Source of the DNA: Acheta domesticus
Lineage: Eukaryota; Arthropoda; Insecta; Orthoptera; Gryllidae
Assembly (NCBI GenBank): GCA_031308135.1
Contig: JAHLJT010009419.1
Span: 183,596,625 to 183,660,624 of the forward strand
Length of the DNA stretch: 64,000 nucleotides
Direction: 5' to 3'
Positions 21,295-31,860 of the stretch are shown one piece after another. Position numbers and translations under genes: made by a program. The notes below the pieces were generated by a model. The model worked only from the letters and a program-made list of their open reading frames with translations, did no database searches and had not been told where the DNA came from. Positions within the stretch are counted from its first letter, which is position 1, and each line of letters starts with the position of its first letter.

Positions 21295-21910
21295 ATGACA
21301 TTCTGTCTTCCGCTGTCCTTTTCATCTCTGCGTAATTTCTGAAATGTAGCTCTGTTTGTATTTGTTCTAAAATTTTCATTGTAGGTCTCCCTCTTCCTCT
21401 TTTTCCAACTATTTTACAGTCTAAAATTGTGATTAGGAATTGATTATTTCTAAAAATATGTCCAAAGAATTTTGCTTTCCTGTTCAAAATGGTTTTTAGT
21501 TGAGATCTATTCTCTTCCACTTCCTCTAAAATTACGTTATTTGACATTTTTCAGTCCAGGAAACCTTCAGTAGTTTTCGCCACAATCACATTTCACTAGC
21601 TTCTAAACGACTCCTGTCTGTTTTTAAAAGCGTCCATCCTTCACATCCATATAATAGGACACACTAGACATAACTTTTCAGAAATTTCTTTGTAATATCC
21701 AAATTTAGGTTGGTATTTGTGTGCAAATTTTTTTTTAGGAACGTCTTCTTTACTAGTGTAATTCGCTTTCTTATTTCTGTTTTACTTTTATTGTCTTCGG
21801 TGAAAGTGCAACCTAAATAACAAAAGTTGTGTACTTGTTCTATTTCTGTTTTATGTAGCATTATTTTATTTGACCTATAGTTTTTCTCTTTCCCAAATAT
21901 CATGAATTTA
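21295..21910 (-). pseudogene. RTE-like LINE, C-terminal fragment
   Basis: Minus-strand frames in order: VHNFCYLGCTFTEDNKSKTE, TKKFLKSYV, CVLLYGCEGWTLLK, then KAKFFGHIFRNN and GKRGRGRPTMKILEQIQ. This is the typical region C-terminal to the RT of RTE-like endonuclease-reverse transcriptase proteins. Frameshifts and a stop lie between the pieces. Downstream, 21205-21290, the 3' region has AATTAAGGCACTTTT-like units repeated, compatible with a LINE tail. 5' truncated at about 21910. Confidence 0.75.
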
Positions 21911-21934
21911 GATTTTTTTATTTATTTATTTATT

Positions 21935-22300
21935 TGTCACAAAAACAGTAAAAACTGTATATGACGTGTGGGGAAAGAAATTTATCTGCGCACATTTTCT
22001 TGAGGGCCAGAATTTTATTAAAAAAACGAAAAAATGAATTTAGAAAATAATTATTTTAGAAAAATAAAGATATTTGAAAAATGTTTTTTCCCGAGTTATA
22101 GAAAATCAATTTCAACTGAAAATGAACTACAAGCAAAAGGAGTGCTCAACAAAACGTGCGCACAGTGAAGCTATATTTACGTCCAGAAGCAAAACAAGGG
22201 GCCATCTCAGCATTTGCTCAATGGATCAGGGAAACTGGACAAAAACCTGATCGAGATGGGGGTCATTGACCCGGAAGCTGAAGTACATTACTTGTTACAG
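21935..22300 (+). repeat. Repeat family B, copy 4 (longest)
   Basis: Begins near AAAACTGTATATGACGTGTG, passes CCCGAGTTATAGAAAATCAA and GGAGTGCTCAACAAAACGTG, and ends with TGACCCGGAAGCTGAAGTAC. All blocks match other copies in order. It directly precedes the 3' end of the LINE at 22310, as copy 3 does at 9640. Confidence 0.65.
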
Positions 22301-22309
22301 GCGTATTAA

Positions 22310-23640
22310 ATATTTTTTTGAATATATACAATGCAAACATAAACTAATTCATTATATATCTTTGTTTTGTTACATTAAACATTATTTTTCTTTTTCACGA
22401 TCAGTATAGTCTCTAATTGTATAGAAACAGTTTTGCAGCAGAAAAGATTTTACTTTTAACTTAAATTTGTGTACCGACTTTAATTGTTTTATGTCATCTG
22501 GCATTGCGTTGTAAAGTAACGTACATGTATTGTATGTTGATTTCTTGTACTGAGCTGTTGATACTGACACTTGATGCACGTGATTTCTACGGCGTGTGTT
22601 GTAATTATAAATATCAATATTGCATGAAAATATGTTCCCTCTGTTAAGTAGGTCATTTTTGACAAATATTACAGATTCGAAAATAAATAGACAAGGCAAT
22701 GGTAGGATTCCCAGCTCAATGAAAAGAGGCTTGCAGGAATCACGTGGAAGGCATTTTTTCATTATTCGAATAATTTTCTTTTGCAATCTGAAGGTCTGAA
22801 TACTACAGGATGAGCTTCCCCAGAATATTATGCCATATCTCAGGCGGGAATGCACATTTGCAAAATAAACGCAACGAGCTGCATGAAGGCTGACAGAATT
22901 TGAAAGAATTCTGAATGCATAGCATAATGAACTTAATTTAGTGTTTAATTCTGTTATATGTACATTCCATTTGAGGTTTGATTGAATTGAAAGACCTAAA
23001 AATTTTGTTGTTCTCAACATCAGCTAATTGCATATTGTTCATTTTCAATGGAACATGCGATTTCCGATTTGAGATGCAAAAATGCATTGAAACAGTTTTT
23101 CTTTCGTTAACAATTAATTTGTTATTATTAAACCAATTTGAAACTTCTGAAATTGTACTATTTACTGCTTCTTTTTTGCAAAGAACATTCGTGTCATCAG
23201 CAAACAGAACCGTTCTTCCATTTTTAATAGACGCGGGCATATCGTTTACATATAACAGAAAGAGAATAGGACCTAAGATCGAACCTTGCGGGACCCCATG
23301 CACAATTGGCAAAGAATTGGAAATATAAGTATGTAATGTCCTTTCCTGCCAGTATGGTATTTCTACTCTTTGAGTGCGATGTTTAAGGTAAGAAGTTATC
23401 CAATCTAGGGCAATACCACGAATTCCATACGAAGGTAATTTTGAGAGCAAGATCTTATGGTCAATAACGTCAAAAGCTTTCGAGAGATGTAAGAATATTC
23501 CAATGGGTACTTCATTTTGGTCTATTGATGAAGCAACATCTTTGAGAAAAGAAAAAATGGCAGGTTCCGTAGATTTTGATTTTCTAAAACCGTGTTGTGA
23601 GTCTGAAAACGTTCTGTTTTCTTACGTGGTTTTAAAGTGT
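22310..23640 (-). pseudogene. APE-type LINE, reverse transcriptase domain (5' truncated)
   Basis: Minus-strand RT with motifs in order: QHGFRKSKSTEPAIFSFLKD, HLSKAFDVIDHKILLSKL, DWITSYLKHRTQRVEI, HGVPQGSILGPILFLLYVND, the catalytic LFADDTNVL, and WFNNNKLIVNERKT. A second frame (22382-23020) continues with FLGLSIQSNLKWNVHI, YFANVHSRLRYGIIFWG and FVKNDLLNRGNIF. The invariant F-A-D-D is intact, but the frame shifts near 22940-23020 and a stop precedes 23620, so this is a dead copy. The motif set fits a CR1/Jockey-type APE LINE; I cannot name the clade. Confidence 0.8.
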
Positions 23641-23999
23641 GACCATCACGATCGCATTAGAATGCGATCTACCTCAATATTAGGTCTTTTAATCATTTCA
23701 GGCATACTTAAAATTGGTGGTGCTAAAATAGTACGTACTTTCTCACCCTTAGTAATGGTTAAGTAATAATATTATACCACAATTTCTCTTTGAATTAACA
23801 GATCTCAGTCATAATTTTTTTGTAATCATTACAGATAGTAGAACATTTGGTGAACACAAATTTGACAATTATAATTGCTTTTCATACAGCTACATCATGT
23901 CCCAACAATGAGACGTAATTCATAGAATTCAGCTGCCTTCTGGGAGCGCGGAATGCCATTGTTGCATTCCAATCTGATATTCCATGAAGGCTAACAAAG
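23641..23999. other. Unassigned sequence before family A copy A6
   Basis: This was upstream of the truncated LINE. The stretch to 23999 holds no motif that I can support. It includes short perfect palindromes only (for example CACGATCG/CGATCGTG-like words at about 23647). Confidence 0.35.
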
Positions 24000-25224
24000 T
24001 TTACTTTCCCGTATACATATTAATACGTATATACGGAGTAATATACGTAGTATAGGGAAAGTTATGAAATGCTGCGCGAAAAAACGGGGAATTTTCGGCA
24101 GAAAGAAATTAATTGCCGGGGCCTGATAACGAAAAAGTGTATAAAACCATATGCTAAATTAAGAAAAAATCTTCTAACACGTGGTATAGCCAGAATCCCT
24201 GTTTGTGTGTCTTTGATACCGAAAAACCAATTGAAAGCAAAACGTCCGTCCGTCCGTCCGTCTGTGAACACTACTAGCGCCTAAACTATACGTAGGATTT
24301 TTTTCAAATTGAAGAAACCCCTGTCGATATGACTCAATTCGAAGCTTTGAGATTTAGAAAAAGATTCTATAAAATGTAGGAGTACTTTACATGAAGCCTC
24401 CCAGACATTTTCAAAATTTTCTCAAAAACGGCTCCAATTTTTTTCTTTAAATTTCTTGTGAGAATTGTGTAAAATAAAGTTATTAAGGTGGCATAGGTCC
24501 GAATTTCACGATTAACTCTAAATTTCGAAAATTGCAAAAGTTTGATTTTTTTCGGCCTCTTCCTACAACTACAAAATTGAACATAGAGATTTTTCCTTCA
24601 AATAAAATTTATTCTACAAAGTGAGTTCTTTCATTAAGGTCATGCAAAATTTTTTTTTGAAAATTTTAATAATTTTAGCGCAATATTTCGTGCAATATGT
24701 GCAATATTAAAAAATTACAAAAATAAGATTTTCTCAAAAACGGCACCAAATTTTTTCTTTAAACTTTTGGAAGGATAGTGCTTAATGTGCTCTACGACAT
24801 GACATAAACGCCATACTGCTCTATACTTTTGTTTTTTTCAAAAAATACAAAAATGTAATTTTTTACTTGTCTCTCACGTTGATTTTTATATTAGCGGCGA
24901 TTTGTTCACATATTTATGTTTCCGAGTACATATGCTTTAAATAATGCCAAGTAAAGTTTGTCGAAATTTCAATTGTTTTCTGTGATAACTAGCTCAAAAT
25001 TTAACATTTTCAAAACGCTCAAACGTCATTTTCTCAAAAATGGCTATAAGTTTTTTCTTCAAACTTTTCGAACTGATAGTGTTAATTGCACTCTTTAATA
25101 TGGCGTAAAGTTAATTTTGAGGTATTTTTTCGTTTGTTAAAAAATCACACACAATTACACAAATGTAATATTTTAAAAGATCTCTCACACCGTTAATATG
25201 CACATTTCCAGCCATCTGTAAACT
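24000..25224 (+). repeat. Family A copy A6, first part (split by a hAT-type insertion)
   Basis: Plus-oriented copy from TTTACTTTCCCGTATAC through the (GTCC)n tract (about 24244-24262) and internal units, interrupted at TGTAAACT by the element at 25225-29831. The sequence resumes in register at 29832. Confidence 0.88.
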
Positions 25225-25711
25225 CAGAGGCGGGATTTCGGAACTTTCGTTGGGGGGGGGGGGGCAAATTTGGGCGCTATCATAAACGCGAAAGTATTCG
25301 TTCTTATTAATGCTTTAAGCTAATTGTGCTGCAATTATATACACCGTTTTCAAATTTGTTAGTTATTTCATTGATTATTATTGAATGTTATTAATTACAT
25401 TAGTTGAACACAGAGGTGACGATCCTCACTGATATTTGAACAGTCTGAACTGTAAATTCAACGATGCATTTTTCTCAGTGAATCGTACATCGAAATATCG
25501 AAAATGTGTATTGTTTATTATGATGACAAATGTTTATACATAACTGTAGGATATATATTTAAAAATATACATTCATAAACTGTTTTAATTAAAATGCAAT
25601 CTACTGTGCAAGGTGATAACATGGGCCCCCAGTTTTATTTCGCCTTAAAAAAAATGAATTAAATTATTCTTTAAAAACAAATATAACTTCATCTTCAACA
25701 TTGGAATTTTT

Positions 25712-25842
25712 TTTAAAAAATGTACTTTGGACCGAGATAGATGATAGGTGGCAAAAGAGTGGGACAATGTAAGTGTGCCCAGACCAACGAAATTAGAAAA
25801 CTAACTAGTACGAGAAATTCTGTGCCATAATGTAGCTCTAGT
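25712..25842 (+). repeat. Family A right-end fragment, head-to-tail with the next copy
   Basis: Contains ACTTTGGACCGAGATAGATG, then AGAAAACTAACTAGTACGAG and TGTAGCTCTAGTT. These match the right end of family A, and the left end of another copy follows directly. This tandem arrangement suggests the family can exist as head-to-tail units. Confidence 0.7.
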
Positions 25843-27352
25843 TATTTTCTCGTATACGTACGTATATACAAAGTAATATATGTAAGAATGTTACGAAATA
25901 ATGTGGAAAATCGATTTCGAAATTTCGACGGAAATACACGTTCTGGGTGTCCTCTGATGCCGAACTTTTTTTCCCCTCCAAAACGTCCTTCTGGTATGTG
26001 AACAACACTAGCGCCTAAACTATGGGTATGATTTTTTCCAAACTGAATAAACCCTTGTCGATATGGCCTGAGTTGAAGCTCTGCGATATTGCAAAACATT
26101 CATTAATTTTTGGGGGTACTTTACATGAAGTTCTCGGGACATGTTCAAAATTTTCTCGAAAATGGCTCCAATTTTTTTTCTTTAAATTTCTTGTAAAAAG
26201 AGAGTGAAATACATTTATAAAGATGGCATAGGTCCGATTTTCACTGATAAATCTGAATTTTTGAAAGTTGCAAGAGAATGAAATTTTTTCGGCGTATTCC
26301 TACAACTACAAAATGAAGATAGAGATTTTTCTTTCAAGTACATTTTTACTTCAAAATTGGTTTTCGTTTATGTCATGAACATTTTTTTGAAAATTTTATT
26401 AGTTTTCGCGCAATATTGCGTCCAATATGTGCAATATTAAAAAAAAATATTAAAAAGATTTTCTCTAAAACGTCTGAAGATTTTTTCTTTACACTTTTGG
26501 AACGGGTAGTGTTAAATGACATAACATGACATAGACGCTATTTGTTGTCGTTGTTGTTGTTTTGTTGTTTTTTTGCAATAATTACACAATGCATTTTTTT
26601 CTTGTCTCTTACGTCGTTAATATTTACATTAGAGGCGATTTGTTCATATTATTGCATCTATGAGTGTATATGCATTACATTATGTCATATAATGTTTCTG
26701 GAAAACTCAACATTTTTTTGTGAAAATGAGCTCAAATTTCGGCATTTTCAGAAACACTGAAACACCATTTTCGCAGAAACGGCTCCAAATTTTTTCTTCA
26801 AAATTTTTGTATGCATAATGCTAATTGCACTCTTTAAGACGACAGAAAATTCATTTTGCTGTATTACTTTATTTCTTCAAAAATTACACAATGCAATTTT
26901 TTAAAAATATTTCTCACGCTGTTAACATGCACATTTTCAGAGATTTGTATACATTATTCCATTTGTGAGTGGCAGTGATTCAAACACTTCCAATAAAGTT
27001 TTTCGATACCGTAATAGTTTTCTGTTAGAAAGAGATTCAAATTTCGCATTTACAGTAACACTTTAACGCCATGTTCGTGAAAACGGCACCAAAGTTTTCA
27101 ACGAAAATTTCCATATAGGGCGAAGGTTTACTCTTCAATAATATAATACTCTTCAATAATATTCTTAAAAGTAGTTTTTCGATTCTGCCATTAGGAAACC
27201 GACAAATTGGGCGAATGTGAAAAAATGTTCGGGGGGCGATAGATGATAGCTGGCAAAAGGATGGGGCACGACCGAAAGGTTAGCCCCGACCAAAGAAATT
27301 AGCAAACTAACTAGTACGAGAAAGTCTGCGCCATTCCGTAGCTCCACTAGTT
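25843..27352 (+). repeat. Family A, diverged full-length copy (A7) inside the hAT-type element
   Basis: Begins ATTTTCTCGTATACGTACG; the (GTCC)n tract is reduced to a remnant. Internal 'ACGGCTCCAAATTTTTTCTT' units are still visible at about 26163 and 26780, and it ends at GCTCCACTAGTT. More divergent than A3-A5, so older or from another subfamily. Confidence 0.75.
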
Positions 27353-28384
27353 CCTTTTTGTTTTGGCCCTAGATCCGTGGTGGCATCTAAAACAAAAAAT
27401 AGTACGAACACAAGTTGTAGTGCCAGTTAAAGTTTAGGGCTCATACCCACCACAGTTCGGGGCTCATTTTACAACCATTGTCGTATTAAAATTCTGCAAA
27501 CTAAAACCGGTCTTTGATAGTTCAAAATTACACATGGCATGCAATTGATACAAATTTGTCCCGCAAGGAGAGGCCACATGTATAATTATGATGCACAATT
27601 TATGCAATTTACAGTAGCGAAAAAACGGGCGTGACCTGGCAGCGTCATTTTGAGATTAACACACGTGGCAGTCAAAGGGTTAAAACATATTGTATTTCAT
27701 TTTGCAGACGTCGCGCTGCGGCGATAAGCCTAAACCTGTCAACAGCGCAGCTGCACCAGAAATAGGTGCAATTCAAGAACTGAGTGCTGATCGAAGATGA
27801 GCGTGAAACATCTAAATTATGTTGACTTGCAGGGCTTCTTTTGTTCGGTATTTTGGGTGAAAGATTTCGGTTCGATGTCGATTGCGTATTCAATCACACA
27901 ATATTTCCATTTCAGAAAAGTTGTTACGTTTCCGTAAAACGAATTTCAAAATTTAGCATTTAAATATGATCGTTCTTGAAAATCACTTGTTTTATGCAGT
28001 TTTAAGCAAAAACCTATTAAAATAGGCATCAACCGCCCTTTTAGGACATTTTACACACTGTTAGATGCTTTCAGTAGATCTATTATCTCATAATTCGTAA
28101 ACATCTGTAGTTATTTTTCACAACATCCTAAAGGAACTAAATAGGCATTTGTCCTAAAATCCAAGGTCTAGTTATAACTAATGATTTTAGGCATGAAACT
28201 GTTTAATTTCCAAGTAAATAACGTTTCAAAGCAAAATATAATTGAAAGAGGATGTTGGATATTGGAAAGATAAGGGATATTCAAAATAACGCTGAACATT
28301 ATCCCGCGCGGTTTGTAATAACTAAAGTTCACCAACTTATTAATTATGTTATTAGCTCAGGTTAATAAAATTATTGTTCGATGA

Positions 28385-28387
<3 letters not shown>
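27353..28387. other. Interior of the hAT-type element; piggyBac-like end at 27630-27676
   Basis: Read on the minus strand from 27682, TTAACCCTTTGACTGCCACG is followed by TGTGTTAATCTCAAAATGAC. This is an end pattern seen in piggyBac-like MITEs. The opposite end was not found. The remainder shows no gene. Confidence 0.4.
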
Positions 28388-28449
<62 letters not shown>

Positions 28450-29668
28450 ACTACATCACGACTAAAGATGTTATGAGTCGGCTGAATATGAAATCTACTC
28501 CAGGTTCCAACCAGCTATCTAAGGAGTAGATCTAGGGACTGTCGGTGCCTCTACAATACTTTGCGCAAGATGTGGACTGTTCCAAATAAAGCTAATTCTT
28601 GCACTTCCCAGTCTTTTGAATTACCTGGGAGTTTAGACAAGTTCTTACTCAAATTTTGCGGAACAAATTCCAGAGCTCCGATAACTATCGGGACGACCTA
28701 TGCTTTTACGCCCCACATTCGGCTGATCTCGATTTCCAAACTCTTGTATTTAAGACGTTTCTCTGCCTCCTTGGTAACGACGTTTTGATCGCAAGGTAGA
28801 GCAACATCGACAAGTAAACACGATTTGTTCTCCAAATCCCGGATGACTATATCCGGTTTGTATGCCGCTATCGTGCGATCAGTTTGAATTTGTTGATCGT
28901 ACAATATCGTACACAATCCAACAGACGTCGCCGGTTTCGGTGAGTGTTCGTACCACTTGGGGCATGTTTTCGGAACTTCGAGGGCGGTACAGATCTGCTA
29001 GTGGAGGTAGCTACACACCCTGTCGTGTCTTTTCAAGTATTCGGTCTTTGCTAGGATTGGACAAGCTGAGACAATATGATCGATGGTTTCTACGTGTTCC
29101 TGACAAATGCGGCATTTATCATCTTGGGAAATTTTGAGAATAGCTTTATCATAATGTCGTGTTCTCAAGGCCTGATCTTGGGCAGCTATTACAAGTGCTT
29201 CCGATTCTGGCTTCATTCTTCCCCTTTTAAGCCACATAAATGATTGATCTTTATTGATCTGCACCTTGTCCATTAGTTTCAAATATTGTCCGTGGAGTGG
29301 GTTGTCTCCCTACGATTTCTTTAACATTTTTTGTGTCTCAAATTCCATGTTAAGTAGCATCAGAAGTTCAGTGTCTCTGTCATTCTGGGAGTCTTGCAGT
29401 CTTGTTCGCAATGCTTCTTGCTACACTTACAATGCCTCTGTTTCCCATTCTTCGGTCAGATTTCATGACCTGCCTCATGAGCGGGTCATCTTGATGGCTG
29501 ACTACGTACTTTCCCATCCCCGTTATTGCATTGTGCCAGGAGGCTTCAATTTGTCTCAGGCCTCTTCCTCCTTCCTTACGAGACACATAAAGTCTATGTA
29601 CATCAGCCCGGGGGTGGGCAACATGATGCATTATAAGCAGTTTTCTGGTTTTTCAATCCATTTATTTA

Positions 29669-29700
<32 letters not shown>
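28388..29700 (-). pseudogene. R4/Dong-like LINE (RLE type) 3' part, inserted in an ATT microsatellite
   Basis: Minus-strand pieces in protein order are: PRADVHRLYVSRKEGGRGLR (29631-29380); HGQYLKLMDKVQIN, then the zinc-knuckle-like CRICQEHVETIDHIVSAC (29282-28998); then the restriction-like endonuclease region KPDIVIRDLENKSCLLVDVA with KEAEKRLKYKSLEIEI (28916-28698). A tail frame resembling VPIVIGALEF continues to about 28500. The PD...D-x-A pattern and C-C-H-C box place it among RLE-type LINEs. Frameshifts separate the pieces, and the RT core is missing (5' truncation). (ATT)n lies on both sides, 28388-28448 and 29669-29698. Dong is known to insert into TAA repeats. Confidence 0.75.
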
Positions 29701-29831
29701 TTATTCTCAAAATTCAGAAACAAATTTTTTATATATAAACTTGAAAATCCCGAAATAAAATTAAATATAATTTTTTAAAATTTGTCCCAAGATTGGGGGG
29801 GGGCAGTTGCCCCCCTTGAATCCCGCCTCTG

Positions 29832-30156
29832 TGTAAACTCTATTGTATTTGTAAGTTAATGTACTTTAAATGACTTCTAATGATATTTTTCGAAAACTCA
29901 AAAATTGTCTGTGATATTTTTCAAAGAAAATTGCCATTTAGGACGAGATTTTACTGTTCCTAAATATTCTTAAAATAATATTTCTGTTCTGTTATTAGGT
30001 AACCGAAAAATTTTAAAAAATGTCAAAAAATGGGGCGGCGATCGATGGTAGCTGGCAAGAGAATGTGGCAAGTCCGAATAGCTAGGACTAGGAGAGACCA
30101 AAGGAAATAGAAAGCTAAAACGGGAAAGTCTGTGCCATTCTGTAGCACCACTAGTT
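29832..30156 (+). repeat. Family A copy A6, second part
   Basis: Resumes with the duplicated TGTAAACT and continues through AAAACTCAAAAATTGTCTG to the right end, GCTAAAACGGGAAAGTCTGT then AGCACCACTAGTTA. Its fit with the first part identifies the insertion target exactly. Confidence 0.85.
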
Positions 30157-30479
30157 ATTTCCTATTATATTTAAATAGTAAAAACAACAAACCTAACTGG
30201 GCTAATTTTAATTGAGGTTTCCGGAGTGCTTGAGAGAAAACGCATCAACATACTGAAAATGTGAATACATTCCTCACAACATGAACAAACAATATGGATC
30301 ATCAAATAGGTTTTAAGTAAATTCTGAAAGATTAATTTGTAAAATATAATAAAGCGTATAATAAAAGCTCGAATGTAAAAAACGAACAAAGAAATATAAA
30401 AATACACAAATTCTAACTTACATAACTAAGTGCCTGGAATCACCTCTCATATTGCGTTCACTAAGCGCAGGAAATTCGA
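30157..30479. other. Spacer, nothing recognised
   Basis: AT-rich sequence between family A copies with no supported feature. Confidence 0.5.
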
Positions 30480-31664
30480 AGCGAGCGACTATGTTTGACG
30501 TCAAATTCCCCCAAAAATACTCATATTTTCGAAAAATTCAACTTGACATTATTTGAAGATCTGTTTTTGATGAACACATTTCATTAAGAGAAAATATTAT
30601 ATCTTCACAATTGTAGTTTTAGGAAGATGCCAATTCTTTTTTTATTTTCGAAAAATCAGGGATTTTAACCAACATGAGACCTACACCATTCTCTTCAGCA
30701 TCCTGTATCCAAATTTCAGGGTCCTAAGGTCCTTCAGCATCCTAAGGTCCAAATTTAATTTTAAAAAATGCCATTTTAAGAAAATGTTTTAAAGAAAATA
30801 AAAATTAACTATGCTTGACACAAACTTTCCCAAAAATTACTCACATTTTAGAGAAATTGAACATGACATATTTGAAGTTATGTTTTGGTGAACACATTTT
30901 CTTTTTTAAAAAAAGTTTATCTTCATAATTGTTAATGTAGGAAGACGCCGAAAAAAAATGGATTTTTATAATTCTCTAAAATAAGAATTTTCAACAAATA
31001 TTAGACCTGCACCATCCAATTAAGCGCCGTATACGCGATCCGGGGTCAAAAATTTAATCAAAATTATTGGTGCCGTTTTTGAGGGGAAAAATTGTTAAAA
31101 CAAAATGAAAAATTTCCTATATTTCACACAAAATTGTACATTACCTTATTTCAAAATCTATCTGTAAGGAACAGATTTCATTAAAAGGGAAATCTCTATT
31201 TTCATTATTTTAGTTGTAGGAAGATGCCGATTTTTTTTTTTAACTTTTGCAATTTTCGAAAAATAAAAGTTTTCAACGAACATGAGACCGACCATTCTCT
31301 TAAAAGGCCTTCGCCCTGACCAATAACAAAGTTTAATCAAAAACGTTGGAACCATTTTATTTTTGAAAATGTTCCAGGGGCTTTAAGTAAAGTACCTCCA
31401 AAATTAAAATTTTGGTTTTAAATTCAAGCTAACTTAGTGTGGTTCACAGACGGGCGAACGGACGGACGAACAAACGTTTTGCCGTCAATCGATTTTTCGG
31501 TATCTAAGATTCCCAAAACTTGGATTCTGGCTACACCACGTGTTAAGAGTTTTTTTCTTCTAAATTTAACAGTTAGATTTATTCACATTTTCGTTACCAG
31601 AGCCCAGCAATAGAGATTTTCTGTTGAAAATATGTCGCTTTTTCCTCTCTCTACTGCGGAAACG
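30480..31664 (-). repeat. Family A relative, diverged copy (A8)
   Basis: Minus-oriented. Three internal units of roughly 280-300 bp begin near 30500, 30800 and 31085. They share CAAAATTCC-like, AACTTGACAT and GTAGTTTTAGGAAGATGCC words. Then come a (GACGGACG)n tract (31449-31468), CAATCGATTTTTCGGTATCT and CTACACCACGTGTTAAG. The palindromic tip is missing. It looks like a separate subfamily. Confidence 0.7.
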
Positions 31665-31860
31665 CTAAGCGAGAAACAACTAATTGTGCTACAGAACTCC
31701 TCTTATTAGTTAACTCTCTAATTTCTTTGATCCGGGCTAGCTTTTCGGTCGTCACATCTCTTGCTAACTGCCATCTATCGCCGCCCAAAGTGAATTTTTT
31801 AAAAAGATTGGTTAGTGTTATTGCAGCATTAAAAATTGATTTTAGCAACTAAAATGAACT
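31665..31860 (-). repeat. Family A end fragment following A8
   Basis: CAACTAATTGTGCTACAGAA, TTAGTTAACTCTCTAATTTC and GCCATCTATCGCCGCCCAAA match the non-palindromic end of family A in minus orientation. It directly follows A8's truncated opposite end, so again two copies sit head to tail. Confidence 0.65.

Larger units (their letters stand above)
25225..29831. mobile_element. hAT-type non-autonomous element, 4.6 kb, carrying other repeats
   Basis: Ends are inverted: CAGAGGCGGGATT at 25225 and AATCCCGCCTCTG at 29831, each followed inward by a G- or C-rich run. It is flanked by a perfect 8-bp duplication TGTAAACT (25217-25224 and 29832-29839). An 8-bp duplication with CAGxGGCGG ends is the hAT pattern. 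It lies inside family A copy A6, which is contiguous without it. No hAT transposase frame is visible. Its cargo is a right-end family A fragment plus a near full-length copy (25712-27352), a piggyBac-like end (27630-27676) and an R4/Dong-like LINE (28388-29700). Confidence 0.85.

Noticed and set aside
19437..23640. One full-length LINE with endonuclease and RT
   Set aside because: Both are on the minus strand, but the endonuclease lies 3' of the RT, and family A, an RTE-like fragment and family B separate them. They are independent fragments.
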